Shown here: piece after piece, positions 1 through 6,255 of the stretch
How positions within the stretch are numbered: position 1 is the first letter of the stretch
Layout: every line of letters begins with the position of its first letter
Assembly (NCBI GenBank): GCA_013041975.1
Contig: JABDQZ010000318.1
Coordinates: 1 to 10,920, forward strand
Reading direction: 5' to 3'
DNA: 10,920 nucleotides
Origin: Gammaproteobacteria bacterium
Lineage (GTDB): Bacteria; Pseudomonadota; Gammaproteobacteria; Chromatiales; Chromatiaceae
The notes under the pieces: model-generated
Seen by the model: the letters and a program-made list of their open reading frames with translations, nothing else
Told to the model about the DNA's origin: nothing
Databases searched by the model: none
Position numbers and translations under genes: made by a program

Positions 1-717
1 GTCTGATGACTGTACAGAAACCTTTACCGCTAACAGGTAACCTTTATCACTCATCGACAGGCTGTGTATCTCTCCCTCAGCCCACTGCCCACGGAAAGCT
101 ACATCAATTTTCTGCCCCATCTGCAGGGAGGCGATCTGGTTGCCATCAAGCAGAGTAGTCACCAGCATTTCATCCGCCCGCGCGATTTCCAGCATCACAC
201 GAGACTCTGTCTGATTAACAACAACTTCACCGGGTGCAACATAAACATTGAGGACAACCGCATCATAAGGTGAATTCAACTGACTGTATTCCTTATCCAG
301 ACGAGCTTGCTCGTAATCAGCCTTCGCTTTGGTAAATACAGCTTTTGCACTGGCCAGCCCGATATCAGCCTGTTGTCGTTCGTAATCAGATATTACAGTC
401 CGGTCATACAACTCTATGGCACGATCCTGTTCACGTTGCGCTTCTTCCATTAACAGGCGCGCATGATCCATCGCAGCTCGCGCTTGTTGAACGCGCACAC
501 TGAAGGTACGCTGGTCGAGCACTAACAGGGGCTCATCTTTTTTGACTTTCATACCGGGTCGCGCCATCACCTTGCTAACCTTTCCTGAAACCGTGGTACC
601 CAGTTTCCTCAGGTCTGACCAGTCGAGTACAGCATTGATTTCTGCTGCCCATAACACAGGTGTTATTGCCACAAGCAATGCAACTAGCAATGAAATTTTT
701 ATGCGTTGTTTGATCAT
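1..717 (-). CDS. Periplasmic adaptor (membrane fusion protein, HlyD/RND type), 3' part missing
   Basis: This reading frame is open for 239 codons from the ATG at 717 to the left edge of the window, so the C-terminus is missing. Residues 1 to about 24 form a signal peptide (basic MIKQRIK, hydrophobic core, LWA cleavage site). Next comes the first half of a lipoyl/barrel-sandwich domain (about 40-70, with GKV and the LVLDQ strand), then an Ala/Glu/Gln/Arg-rich alpha-hairpin (about 72-130), then the returning lipoyl half (SPYDAVV...VAPGEVV) and the start of a beta-barrel. This is the order in adaptors that bridge an inner-membrane pump to a TolC-like channel. Its ATG overlaps the stop of the upstream TolC-family gene as ATGA, so translation is probably coupled. 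The adaptor class is clear. The cargo and the pump type (RND or ABC) cannot be told, because no transporter gene is visible. Confidence 0.9.
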   Translation of the reverse strand, partial: MIKQRIKISLLVALLVAITPVLWAAEINAVLDWSDLRKLGTTVSGKVSKVMARPGMKVKKDEPLLVLDQRTFSVRVQQARAAMDHARLLMEEAQREQDRAIELYDRTVISDYERQQADIGLASAKAVFTKAKADYEQARLDKEYSQLNSPYDAVVLNVYVAPGEVVVNQTESRVMLEIARADEMLVTTLLDGNQIASLQMGQKIDVAFRGQWAEGEIHSLSMSDKGYLLAVKVSVQSSD

Positions 718-2012
718 TTTGTCTTCCCGTTATCCACGGTGGTAAAAATATCTGTTACGGCTTGCCCCTGTAAGGCTGCAAGCTGTGCTTCGGTCGCTAA
801 AAAGTCGAGCTTCGTTTGCAGTTTTTTCAGAATGACTTTGGAAACCCTGACAACTGCATCACCAAAATCTGAAGCGACTTCGAGTTCATACAAGGCTCGG
901 TTTTTGTCCATATAGAGTTCACCGTATTCTTCGCTGACCTGTTGAGCCTGCATGTCCGCTTTGAGCGTTTCCAGCCTCAATACCAGTTCCATGACAGATT
1001 CACGTACTGCCAGTTCAATGAGCCTGAGATTTGCCTGGGCTTCACGCAAGCTCGCACGCGCCAGTGCAACATCGGATGTGTTTTTACCACCGGTATAAAG
1101 TGGAATTTCCAGAATCAGTCCCGCTATTGCCTTATGGGTGGAACCGGTTTCACGATGATAGTCGGCAACCGACATCTCGCCATGCAGAACGGGATTATCT
1201 TTAGCCTGGGCTGCCTCGAGCTTGCGGTTGGCTGAATTCAAAGCTTCTCTTGCAGCTTGCAAGGATGGATTTGAGGACAACGCCTTTTCAAGTACTGCAT
1301 CCAGAGACGGCAGTTCCTTCTCCCAAACGACCTCCGGTTCATATAATTTTGAGGGCGGTTCATCTGGACGATTCAGTGCCAGTGCCAGAGATTTTCGTGT
1401 AAGACGCTGCTTTTGTTCCATGACCTTACGCTCCTGCAGCAGCACACGATAACCGTTTTCCAGTTCCATCAGGTCAATATCGGAAACGGTTCCCAGTTCA
1501 TGCCTGTCACGCGCCTTGTCATAACGCAGGAAAGCCAGTGTCATTTCTTCATTCTTCAGAACATAGCCTTTATCTGCGACCAGCACTGCATTGAATTTAT
1601 CAATGATACCCAGCAAATGTTTTTGTCTTGCATCAACAGTTAACCACTGCTGGCTTTCAATATCACTTTGTGCAGCGGATTCACGTGCTTCGGTATAACC
1701 AAAATCATAAAGCCTTTTCTTTGCCTGCAGTTGGGCACGGCTATCATTGTTAGTGCGATTGATAGAAAAGTCTGATGGTTCAACAGCACGAAGGTGAGCG
1801 ATAGCAGTGATATTAAGCCCAGATTCTGACAGCAGTTGCTCTTTGCGGGCATTGACACGATCAAGCTTTGAATCTGCCAGTTGCAACGCCGGGTTGCTCT
1901 GCATTTCGGCCACCTGTATTGCATATGGCAAAGTCAGCGGCACCGGCAAGGCTTCAGCTTGAACTGTACCCGCAATAAGCAACAGCAGACTGGTGATTCC
2001 TGACCTGAACAT
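714..2012 (-). CDS. TolC-family outer-membrane efflux protein
   Basis: The predicted product has 432 residues, a normal length for the TolC/OEP family. It has a signal peptide (residues 1-19, hydrophobic LLLLIAG core, VQA cleavage) and two repeats rich in long amphipathic helices, about 25-225 and 240-425. The first repeat ends in an ALNRPDEP segment and the second contains an EIPLYTGG strand, both typical of OEP repeats. Such proteins form trimeric outer-membrane channels that dock to a periplasmic adaptor. I chose the ATG at 2012 because it directly precedes the signal peptide and has a purine-rich AAGAAG ribosome site about 8 bases upstream. The frame stays open upstream to 2114, but that extension overlaps the thioredoxin gene and would bury the signal peptide. 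The gene starts 4 bases after the thioredoxin stop and overlaps the adaptor by 4 bases. The substrate is unknown. Confidence 0.93.
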   Translation of the reverse strand: MFRSGITSLLLLIAGTVQAEALPVPLTLPYAIQVAEMQSNPALQLADSKLDRVNARKEQLLSESGLNITAIAHLRAVEPSDFSINRTNNDSRAQLQAKKRLYDFGYTEARESAAQSDIESQQWLTVDARQKHLLGIIDKFNAVLVADKGYVLKNEEMTLAFLRYDKARDRHELGTVSDIDLMELENGYRVLLQERKVMEQKQRLTRKSLALALNRPDEPPSKLYEPEVVWEKELPSLDAVLEKALSSNPSLQAAREALNSANRKLEAAQAKDNPVLHGEMSVADYHRETGSTHKAIAGLILEIPLYTGGKNTSDVALARASLREAQANLRLIELAVRESVMELVLRLETLKADMQAQQVSEEYGELYMDKNRALYELEVASDFGDAVVRVSKVILKKLQTKLDFLATEAQLAALQGQAVTDIFTTVDNGKTK

Positions 2013-2016
2013 CGAT

Positions 2017-2568
2017 TTATTTCTTCTTAAGTGATTTTTTATAACGGGTGAAACTGGTCTTTTCGTTGATACCCTCGGCAAAAAACCGTCCAAATGCCAT
2101 GAATTCATCTTCACTGGTCATGGCCCCGGTATAGCGCCCACGTTTCATTTTTTTGCCGTCTAAATCGAACATCATGAAAACTGGCGTGGCACGTACGCGA
2201 TGTTTCTTTTCTGCAAAGTCTTTCATCAGAACCGGAGTACCATCGAAATCGGTGATTTCAATCACGTTTTCCTTGTCGATAGCAATGATGCGAAAGTTCT
2301 CACGGTAATAATCCTGCACTTCAGGCTGGTTAAGTATGGTCTTTTTCATGCGTGCACAAAAAGGACAATCATCCTCTTCGAACATTAACAGTACGCCTTT
2401 TTTACCTTCCTCTTTGGCTGTTTCAAGCTCACCATCGAGTTCATCAAAGAACTGATGGAAGAAAAACTGCATGGGATCGCGTTGTTCCGCACTGGCTGAA
2501 GTCACCAGTAAAAGAAAACTCGAAAAAATGAAAAATACAATGCTAGACAGGGATACTTTGCTGGTCAT
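2017..2568 (-). CDS. Exported thioredoxin-fold protein with CPFC motif (SoxW-like)
   Basis: This is a 183-residue protein with an N-terminal signal peptide (1 to about 27, ASA cleavage) and a thioredoxin fold. The redox pair is C68-P-F-C71 after an acidic EEDD stretch, and the cis-proline loop is RATPV, with Pro129. Between them lies an insert with a TDFDGTPV segment, and the C-terminus is very basic (KKSLKKK). The EEGKKG(V/I)LL and NQPEVQDY segments resemble periplasmic SoxW-like thioredoxins of gammaproteobacteria. These are thought to reduce or oxidise thiols of exported proteins, with electrons coming from a DsbD/CcdA-type membrane protein; none is visible here. An AGGA ribosome site lies 8-9 bases before the ATG. 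The tight link to the tolC-like gene suggests a role in that envelope complex, which is inference. CPFC is unlike the CGPC of cytoplasmic thioredoxin. Confidence 0.88.
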   Translation of the reverse strand: MTSKVSLSSIVFFIFSSFLLLVTSASAEQRDPMQFFFHQFFDELDGELETAKEEGKKGVLLMFEEDDCPFCARMKKTILNQPEVQDYYRENFRIIAIDKENVIEITDFDGTPVLMKDFAEKKHRVRATPVFMMFDLDGKKMKRGRYTGAMTSEDEFMAFGRFFAEGINEKTSFTRYKKSLKKK

Positions 2569-2584
2569 TGGAAAGATCCTTCTT

Positions 2585-2628
2585 CAAAAAAATTTTTGCC
2601 AAAGCATAGGTAATGCCACAAAGGCATT
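2585..2628 (-). other. Small hairpin and A/T run between yihY-like and thioredoxin genes
   Basis: Three bases past the yihY-like stop there is a perfect 6-bp inverted repeat, AATGCC with GGCATT (2612-2617 and 2623-2628), with a 5-base loop. Read on the minus strand, a CAAAAATTTTTTTG run follows, but only about 13 bases later. This spacing does not fit a classical Rho-independent terminator. It could be a weak attenuator or an RNA processing site between the two genes. Support is modest, because a 6-bp stem can arise by chance. Confidence 0.25.
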
Positions 2629-2631
2629 CAA

Positions 2632-3879
2632 CTATGGTTTTCCACTAAAAAGCTCATCCAGAGGTATCTGCATGATTCCGGCTGAAGATTCAGACACCTT
2701 GCCAAGTAATGGCCTGATGGAAGCCGCTGCTTCCCCATCGTAGGAATTTATTTCGTCCGTTGTGGGTAACAGCAAGGATCTCATGTCAAAAAGCTGAGCG
2801 AGCGTCAGATGCGACAAGTCCCTGCCCAGCGCCCACTCATACTTCATGGTATTCAATACCAGCCCGGAGAGCTGCATGCGAATCAGCAGATTTTCTATCT
2901 GTTCCTCGCTGGCAGTCTTCAGCTCTTCAGTTAATTGCTCCAATGACAGTGCCTCGCCTCTCTGTTGAGCTCTCCAGAGTCGGGAAAGTATCTGTAGAAC
3001 ATCCAGCAACTTATCCCCTTGCCAGTTATCGTCGGACTTCTGGTAACGGTAAACACTTAAACAGTAGGTAAACTCTGCACCCAGCAAAGTTACCAGCCAG
3101 CAAAGATACAGCCATACCAGAAAAATCGGGATTGTCGCCAGCGCCCCGTAAATCGCTTCGTAAGTCGGGAAATGCGTGACATAAAACCCGAACCCCCGCT
3201 TGGAAAGCTCAAACAGAATCGCCGCCACAAAGCCACCCATCAGAGCATGCTTCAGGGGAACAGGTCTGTTGGGTATGACAGAATACATCAGCATAAAGGC
3301 AATAGCCGATACGGCAACGGGTGCAAAAACCAGTAATTTACCAGCGGGTTTTAAAACACCGGAATCCGATAGCAGAGGTAATGAGATAATGTAGGAAGTG
3401 ACCGCGATGCTTAACGCAATAAGAATGGGCCCCAGAGACAACACTGACCAGTAAACCATAAACTGTTTCATAAAGCCGCGTTTACGTTTTACTCTCCAGA
3501 TACGGTTAAATGCCTGGTCAATACTGGCCATCAGCATAACTGCAACGATCACCAGAAACACAAAACTGGTGCCCGTCATCTTTGCCGCCTTGCCACTGAA
3601 TTCATCGAGGTAGGATTGCAATACATCGCTTGAGGCCGGAACAAAATTTTCGAAGACGAAGTCCTGCACCGCGAGACTGACCTGATCAGCTATTGGAAAC
3701 ACTGAAAATACGGCGATACTAACCGCAATCAGCGGAACCAGTGACAACAAGGTTGTATAGGTCATGGCTGCTGCATTTTGCAGGCTATTGTTGGACATGA
3801 AGCGCGACAGCAACAATTTCAGAAAATCCAGAGAATGCTGAAGTGCGGTTTCAATTGTCAGGTTGGTCTTTTTTTTCAT
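2632..3879 (-). CDS. YihY/BrkB (UPF0761) family inner-membrane protein with C-terminal extension
   Basis: This is a 415-residue membrane protein with about six transmembrane helices (near 37-61, 105-123, 141-168, 181-203, 213-233 and 247-270). Family marks are AAAMTYTTLLSLVPL near residue 37, the DQAFNRIWRVK loop near 121, and the FPTYEAIYGALATIPIFLVWLY segment near 237. The family was once annotated as ribonuclease BN; that was wrong, and its true function is not settled. About 130 residues follow the last helix: a helical region (LTEELKTASEEQIENLL) that looks like a winged-helix fold, then a low-complexity tail. Shorter members such as E. coli YihY lack most of this. The chosen ATG has only a poorly placed AGG, 3 bases away. 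A later ATG (residue 28) would cut into conserved N-terminal sequence. It is the first gene of the minus-strand unit and is divergent from the arsC-like gene. Confidence 0.92.
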   Translation of the reverse strand: MKKKTNLTIETALQHSLDFLKLLLSRFMSNNSLQNAAAMTYTTLLSLVPLIAVSIAVFSVFPIADQVSLAVQDFVFENFVPASSDVLQSYLDEFSGKAAKMTGTSFVFLVIVAVMLMASIDQAFNRIWRVKRKRGFMKQFMVYWSVLSLGPILIALSIAVTSYIISLPLLSDSGVLKPAGKLLVFAPVAVSAIAFMLMYSVIPNRPVPLKHALMGGFVAAILFELSKRGFGFYVTHFPTYEAIYGALATIPIFLVWLYLCWLVTLLGAEFTYCLSVYRYQKSDDNWQGDKLLDVLQILSRLWRAQQRGEALSLEQLTEELKTASEEQIENLLIRMQLSGLVLNTMKYEWALGRDLSHLTLAQLFDMRSLLLPTTDEINSYDGEAAASIRPLLGKVSESSAGIMQIPLDELFSGKP

Positions 3880-4016
3880 TTACCTAGCTGTTTTTTAGGT
3901 CGGCTCTGATTACAATAACTGCAGCGTACGCCAAATAGTATTACTTACACAGGTTAACGGCGGACTTGTGCGAAAATTGACAAATTCGACACTTAATCTC
4001 TAACAGGACCGATTCT

Positions 4017-4364
4017 ATGACAACCAAAATTTATCACAATCCACGCTGCAGCAAATCACGTCAGACGCTAGCTTTGCTCAGTGAAAACGAGATGGATGTG
4101 GAAATTATTGAATACCTGAAAACCCCACCTTCCAGAAAAGAACTTTCCGAGATTATCAAAATGCTGGGTATCAAACCCCGTGACCTTTTACGTAAGGGAG
4201 AAAAGGAATACAAGGAAGCCGGTCTGAGTAACAAGGAATTAAGCGATAAGCAGATTATTGATGCCATGCTTGAACACCCCAAGCTGATCGAACGCCCGAT
4301 TGTCATCAAGGATGGCCAGGCACGGATCGGTCGCCCACCTGAACTGATTCTGGAAATTGTCTGA
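4017..4364 (+). CDS. arsC: ArsC-family glutaredoxin-dependent arsenate reductase
   Basis: This 115-residue protein matches the small ArsC/Spx/YffB fold. The catalytic cysteine is C11 in HNPRCSKSR. The three arginines that bind arsenate in plasmid R773 ArsC (Cys12, Arg60, Arg94, Arg107) have counterparts at R59 (LLRKGE), R93 (IERPI) and R106 (IGRPPE), all shifted by one. This favours true arsenate reductase (arsenate to arsenite with glutathione and glutaredoxin) over a Spx-like regulator. The C-terminus is shorter than in R773 ArsC. No arsR, arsB or acr3 gene is nearby; instead it sits with wrbA and hda, as I recall for the chromosomal copy in Pseudomonas, so it may be a housekeeping thiol reductase. 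An AGGA ribosome site lies 8 bases before the ATG. Its stop overlaps the wrbA start. Confidence 0.9.
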   Translation: MTTKIYHNPRCSKSRQTLALLSENEMDVEIIEYLKTPPSRKELSEIIKMLGIKPRDLLRKGEKEYKEAGLSNKELSDKQIIDAMLEHPKLIERPIVIKDGQARIGRPPELILEIV

Positions 4365-4957
4365 TGCCATACATTCTGGTTCTTTATTACAGCACGCATG
4401 GCGCAACAACCGAAATGGCGAAGCAGATTGCACGTGGCGTGGAAGAAAACACGGCTATGCAAGCCATGCTGCGCACGGTCCCTGCGGTTTCCGCAAAAAC
4501 ACAGGCAACTGAAGACTCAATACCTGCCGAAGGCGCTCCCTATGTCACGCTGGATGAATTGAAAAACTGCTCAGCACTGGCTCTTGGCAGTCCTACCCGT
4601 TTCGGCAACATGGCAAGTGCCATGAAATATTTTCTGGATGGTACCTCCAGCCTGTGGATGTCAGGTGCCCTGATCGGCAAACCTGCGGGTGTCTTCACTT
4701 CTAGTTCTTCGCTGCATGGCGGTCAGGAATCCACATTACTCAGCATGATGTTGCCCTTGATGCATCATGGCATGCTCATCATGGGTCTCCCTTATTCCGA
4801 GCCTGCATTGATCACCACCCAGGCTGGCGGCACTCCCTATGGCCCCTCGCACGTCGCAGGCAAGGAAAACAACCAGCCTCTAACCGATGAGGAAAAACTG
4901 CTTTGCCGGGCCCTCGGCAAGCGACTGGCTGATACCGCCGAAAAACTTCAGAGCTGA
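4364..4957 (+). CDS. wrbA: NAD(P)H:quinone oxidoreductase, WrbA type (flavodoxin-like)
   Basis: The product has 197 residues, the usual length for WrbA, a tetrameric cytoplasmic FMN enzyme that reduces quinones by two electrons. The FMN phosphate loop is near residues 9-15 (YSTHGAT). Other WrbA marks are the GSPTRFGNMA loop (75-84), the HGGQE motif (118-122), the HHGM(L)I(M)GLPY segment (134-144) and the GTPYGPSHVAG loop (156-166). Relative to flavodoxin it carries the WrbA-specific insert between strands. The start codon shares one base with the stop of the arsC-like gene (TGATG), so translation is probably coupled. The pairing of a thiol reductase with a quinone reductase suggests a shared stress role, which is inference. 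In Pseudomonas I recall a DUF2069 gene between wrbA and hda; here only 15 bases separate them. Confidence 0.95.
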   Translation: MPYILVLYYSTHGATTEMAKQIARGVEENTAMQAMLRTVPAVSAKTQATEDSIPAEGAPYVTLDELKNCSALALGSPTRFGNMASAMKYFLDGTSSLWMSGALIGKPAGVFTSSSSLHGGQESTLLSMMLPLMHHGMLIMGLPYSEPALITTQAGGTPYGPSHVAGKENNQPLTDEEKLLCRALGKRLADTAEKLQS

Positions 4958-4972
4958 ATCGCTATCAACCAG

Positions 4973-5668
4973 ATGCAGATCCCACTGGAGTTAAAATTGC
5001 CTGTAAGGGCAGAGCTACAGGATTTTATCGCCAGCAACAGCGATGAAATCATCTCTGCTGTCAAACAGACTGTGGCTTCATCACAGCATGAATTCCTGTA
5101 TCTGTGGTCAGCTGAACGCTCTGGAAAAACTCATTTATTAAGTGCACTGTGTTCGCTGGCTGAGAAATCTGAACAGACTGTCATTTACCTGCCAATGCAA
5201 CAGGCTAACGATTTATCACCAGAAATATTTGAAGGACTGGAAGCCGCTGACATTATCTGTATCGATGACATCAACTGCATCGCTGGCATCCCGGACTGGG
5301 AACAGGCTGTATTTAATCTCTATAACCGCTTACGTGACAGTAATCGCAAGCTTGTTGTCACCAGTCACTCCAGCCCTGCATCCATCGCCGTCAGCCTGCC
5401 CGATCTGAAATCACGCCTGGCCTGGGGTATCAGCCTGGGTATCGCCTCCCTGGACGACGCTGACAAAAAACATATCCTGCAAATACGTGCAAAAAATATT
5501 GGTATGGAATTATCCGATGAAGCGGTTTCTTATCTGTTGAATCATCACAGTCGTGACCTGGCTTCACTGATACAAACACTGGACAAACTGGAAAAGGCTT
5601 CTCTTATCGAAAAACGTAAAGTGACCATTCCTTTTTTAAAAGACCAGTTAAGTCAACTGCCTGCTTAA
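4973..5668 (+). CDS. hda: DnaA regulatory inactivator Hda
   Basis: This 231-residue protein aligns along its length with Hda, the DnaA-related AAA+ protein that works with the loaded DNA sliding clamp to trigger ATP hydrolysis on DnaA after initiation. The N-terminal QIPLEL (residues 2-7) is the clamp-binding hexapeptide, which supports this ATG although it lacks a clear Shine-Dalgarno site (CAACCAG precedes it). The P-loop is SAERSGKTH (46-54), where the family's early glycines are replaced. Walker B is IICIDDI (94-100). Sensor 1 is near LVVTS (127-131). The arginine finger sits in box VII, LPDLKSRLAWG (R148). Sensor 2 is R194 in SRDLASL. The YLWS and DWEQAVFNLYNRL segments closely match E. 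coli Hda. It is the third gene after the arsC-like gene and wrbA, and probably shares their transcript. Confidence 0.95.
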   Translation: MQIPLELKLPVRAELQDFIASNSDEIISAVKQTVASSQHEFLYLWSAERSGKTHLLSALCSLAEKSEQTVIYLPMQQANDLSPEIFEGLEAADIICIDDINCIAGIPDWEQAVFNLYNRLRDSNRKLVVTSHSSPASIAVSLPDLKSRLAWGISLGIASLDDADKKHILQIRAKNIGMELSDEAVSYLLNHHSRDLASLIQTLDKLEKASLIEKRKVTIPFLKDQLSQLPA

Positions 5669-5674
5669 ACAGTA

Positions 5675-6238
5675 TCAATCATCATCAGGCTTCTGATATT
5701 TATCAGCAGCCCGCCGGCCCCATTCAAACACATAGGCAATACCACTTAACGCTGTGGTTGCGGTAACCGACAGAATCAAACCCAGTATTATCCATTGTGG
5801 CATTGCATAGACACCTTGGTTCACGACGACAACCAGAACCAATACGATCTGCAAGAGTGTATTAAGTTTGCTGATCAGGCTGGGCTCCGCATTAAGCTGT
5901 TCCACCTGTATCGAATAAACCAGAGCACCGGTGACAATAACAACATCACGAAAGATCACCAGAGCAACCAGCCATGGCGGCAACAGCCCCAGCCCCCCCA
6001 GGCATAAGAACGATGAAACCAGTAACGCCTTGTCAGCGAGTGGATCGAGTAACCCGCCCAATCGGCTTTGCCAGTGTAGCCGCTTGGCAAGAAAACCATC
6101 CAGCCCGTCAGAAACACCGGCAACAAAGAAAATCACCAGCGCGATCAAAAACTCTTCTTCAAGCAGTGCCCAGATTACCGGAATAGTCAGTAACAATCGA
6201 AGAAAGCTGATGATATTGGGAATATCTTTTTTATGCAT
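5675..6238 (-). CDS. CDP-alcohol phosphatidyltransferase family protein (PgsA-like)
   Basis: This 187-residue, strongly hydrophobic inner-membrane protein carries the CDP-alcohol phosphatidyltransferase motif with exact spacing: D44-x2-D47-G-x2-A-K52-x8-G61-x3-D65-x3-D69. All four metal-binding aspartates are present, and the usual Arg after Ala is Lys. The N-terminus (IPNIISFLRLLLTIPVIW) is typical of PgsA-like enzymes, which join CDP-diacylglycerol to an alcohol, usually glycerol 3-phosphate in phosphatidylglycerol synthesis. The exact alcohol cannot be fixed from the motif; a cardiolipin-synthase-type role is also possible. About five to six transmembrane helices are visible. It follows the DUF2066 gene by 17 bases on the same strand, so the two are probably co-transcribed, and it ends 6 bases from the end of hda on the other strand. 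No terminator hairpin is seen in that gap. Confidence 0.9.
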   Translation of the reverse strand: MHKKDIPNIISFLRLLLTIPVIWALLEEEFLIALVIFFVAGVSDGLDGFLAKRLHWQSRLGGLLDPLADKALLVSSFLCLGGLGLLPPWLVALVIFRDVVIVTGALVYSIQVEQLNAEPSLISKLNTLLQIVLVLVVVVNQGVYAMPQWIILGLILSVTATTALSGIAYVFEWGRRAADKYQKPDDD

Positions 6239-6255
6239 ACTGATGCAACGGCGAG

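Noticed and set aside
2013..2114. Longer N-terminus for the TolC-family protein starting at 2114.
   Set aside because: It overlaps the thioredoxin coding sequence in another frame and puts 34 polar residues before an obvious signal peptide.
3977..4004. Perfect TTGACA with TCTAAC 16 bases downstream, upstream of the arsC-like gene.
   Set aside because: Transcription would start at about 4011, after the AGGA ribosome site at 4005-4008, so the message would lose its ribosome site. The -10 is also weak.
4061..4462. 133-codon minus-strand frame opposite the arsC-like and wrbA genes.
   Set aside because: It spans two well-supported genes on the other strand and encodes a serine-rich nonsense-like product.
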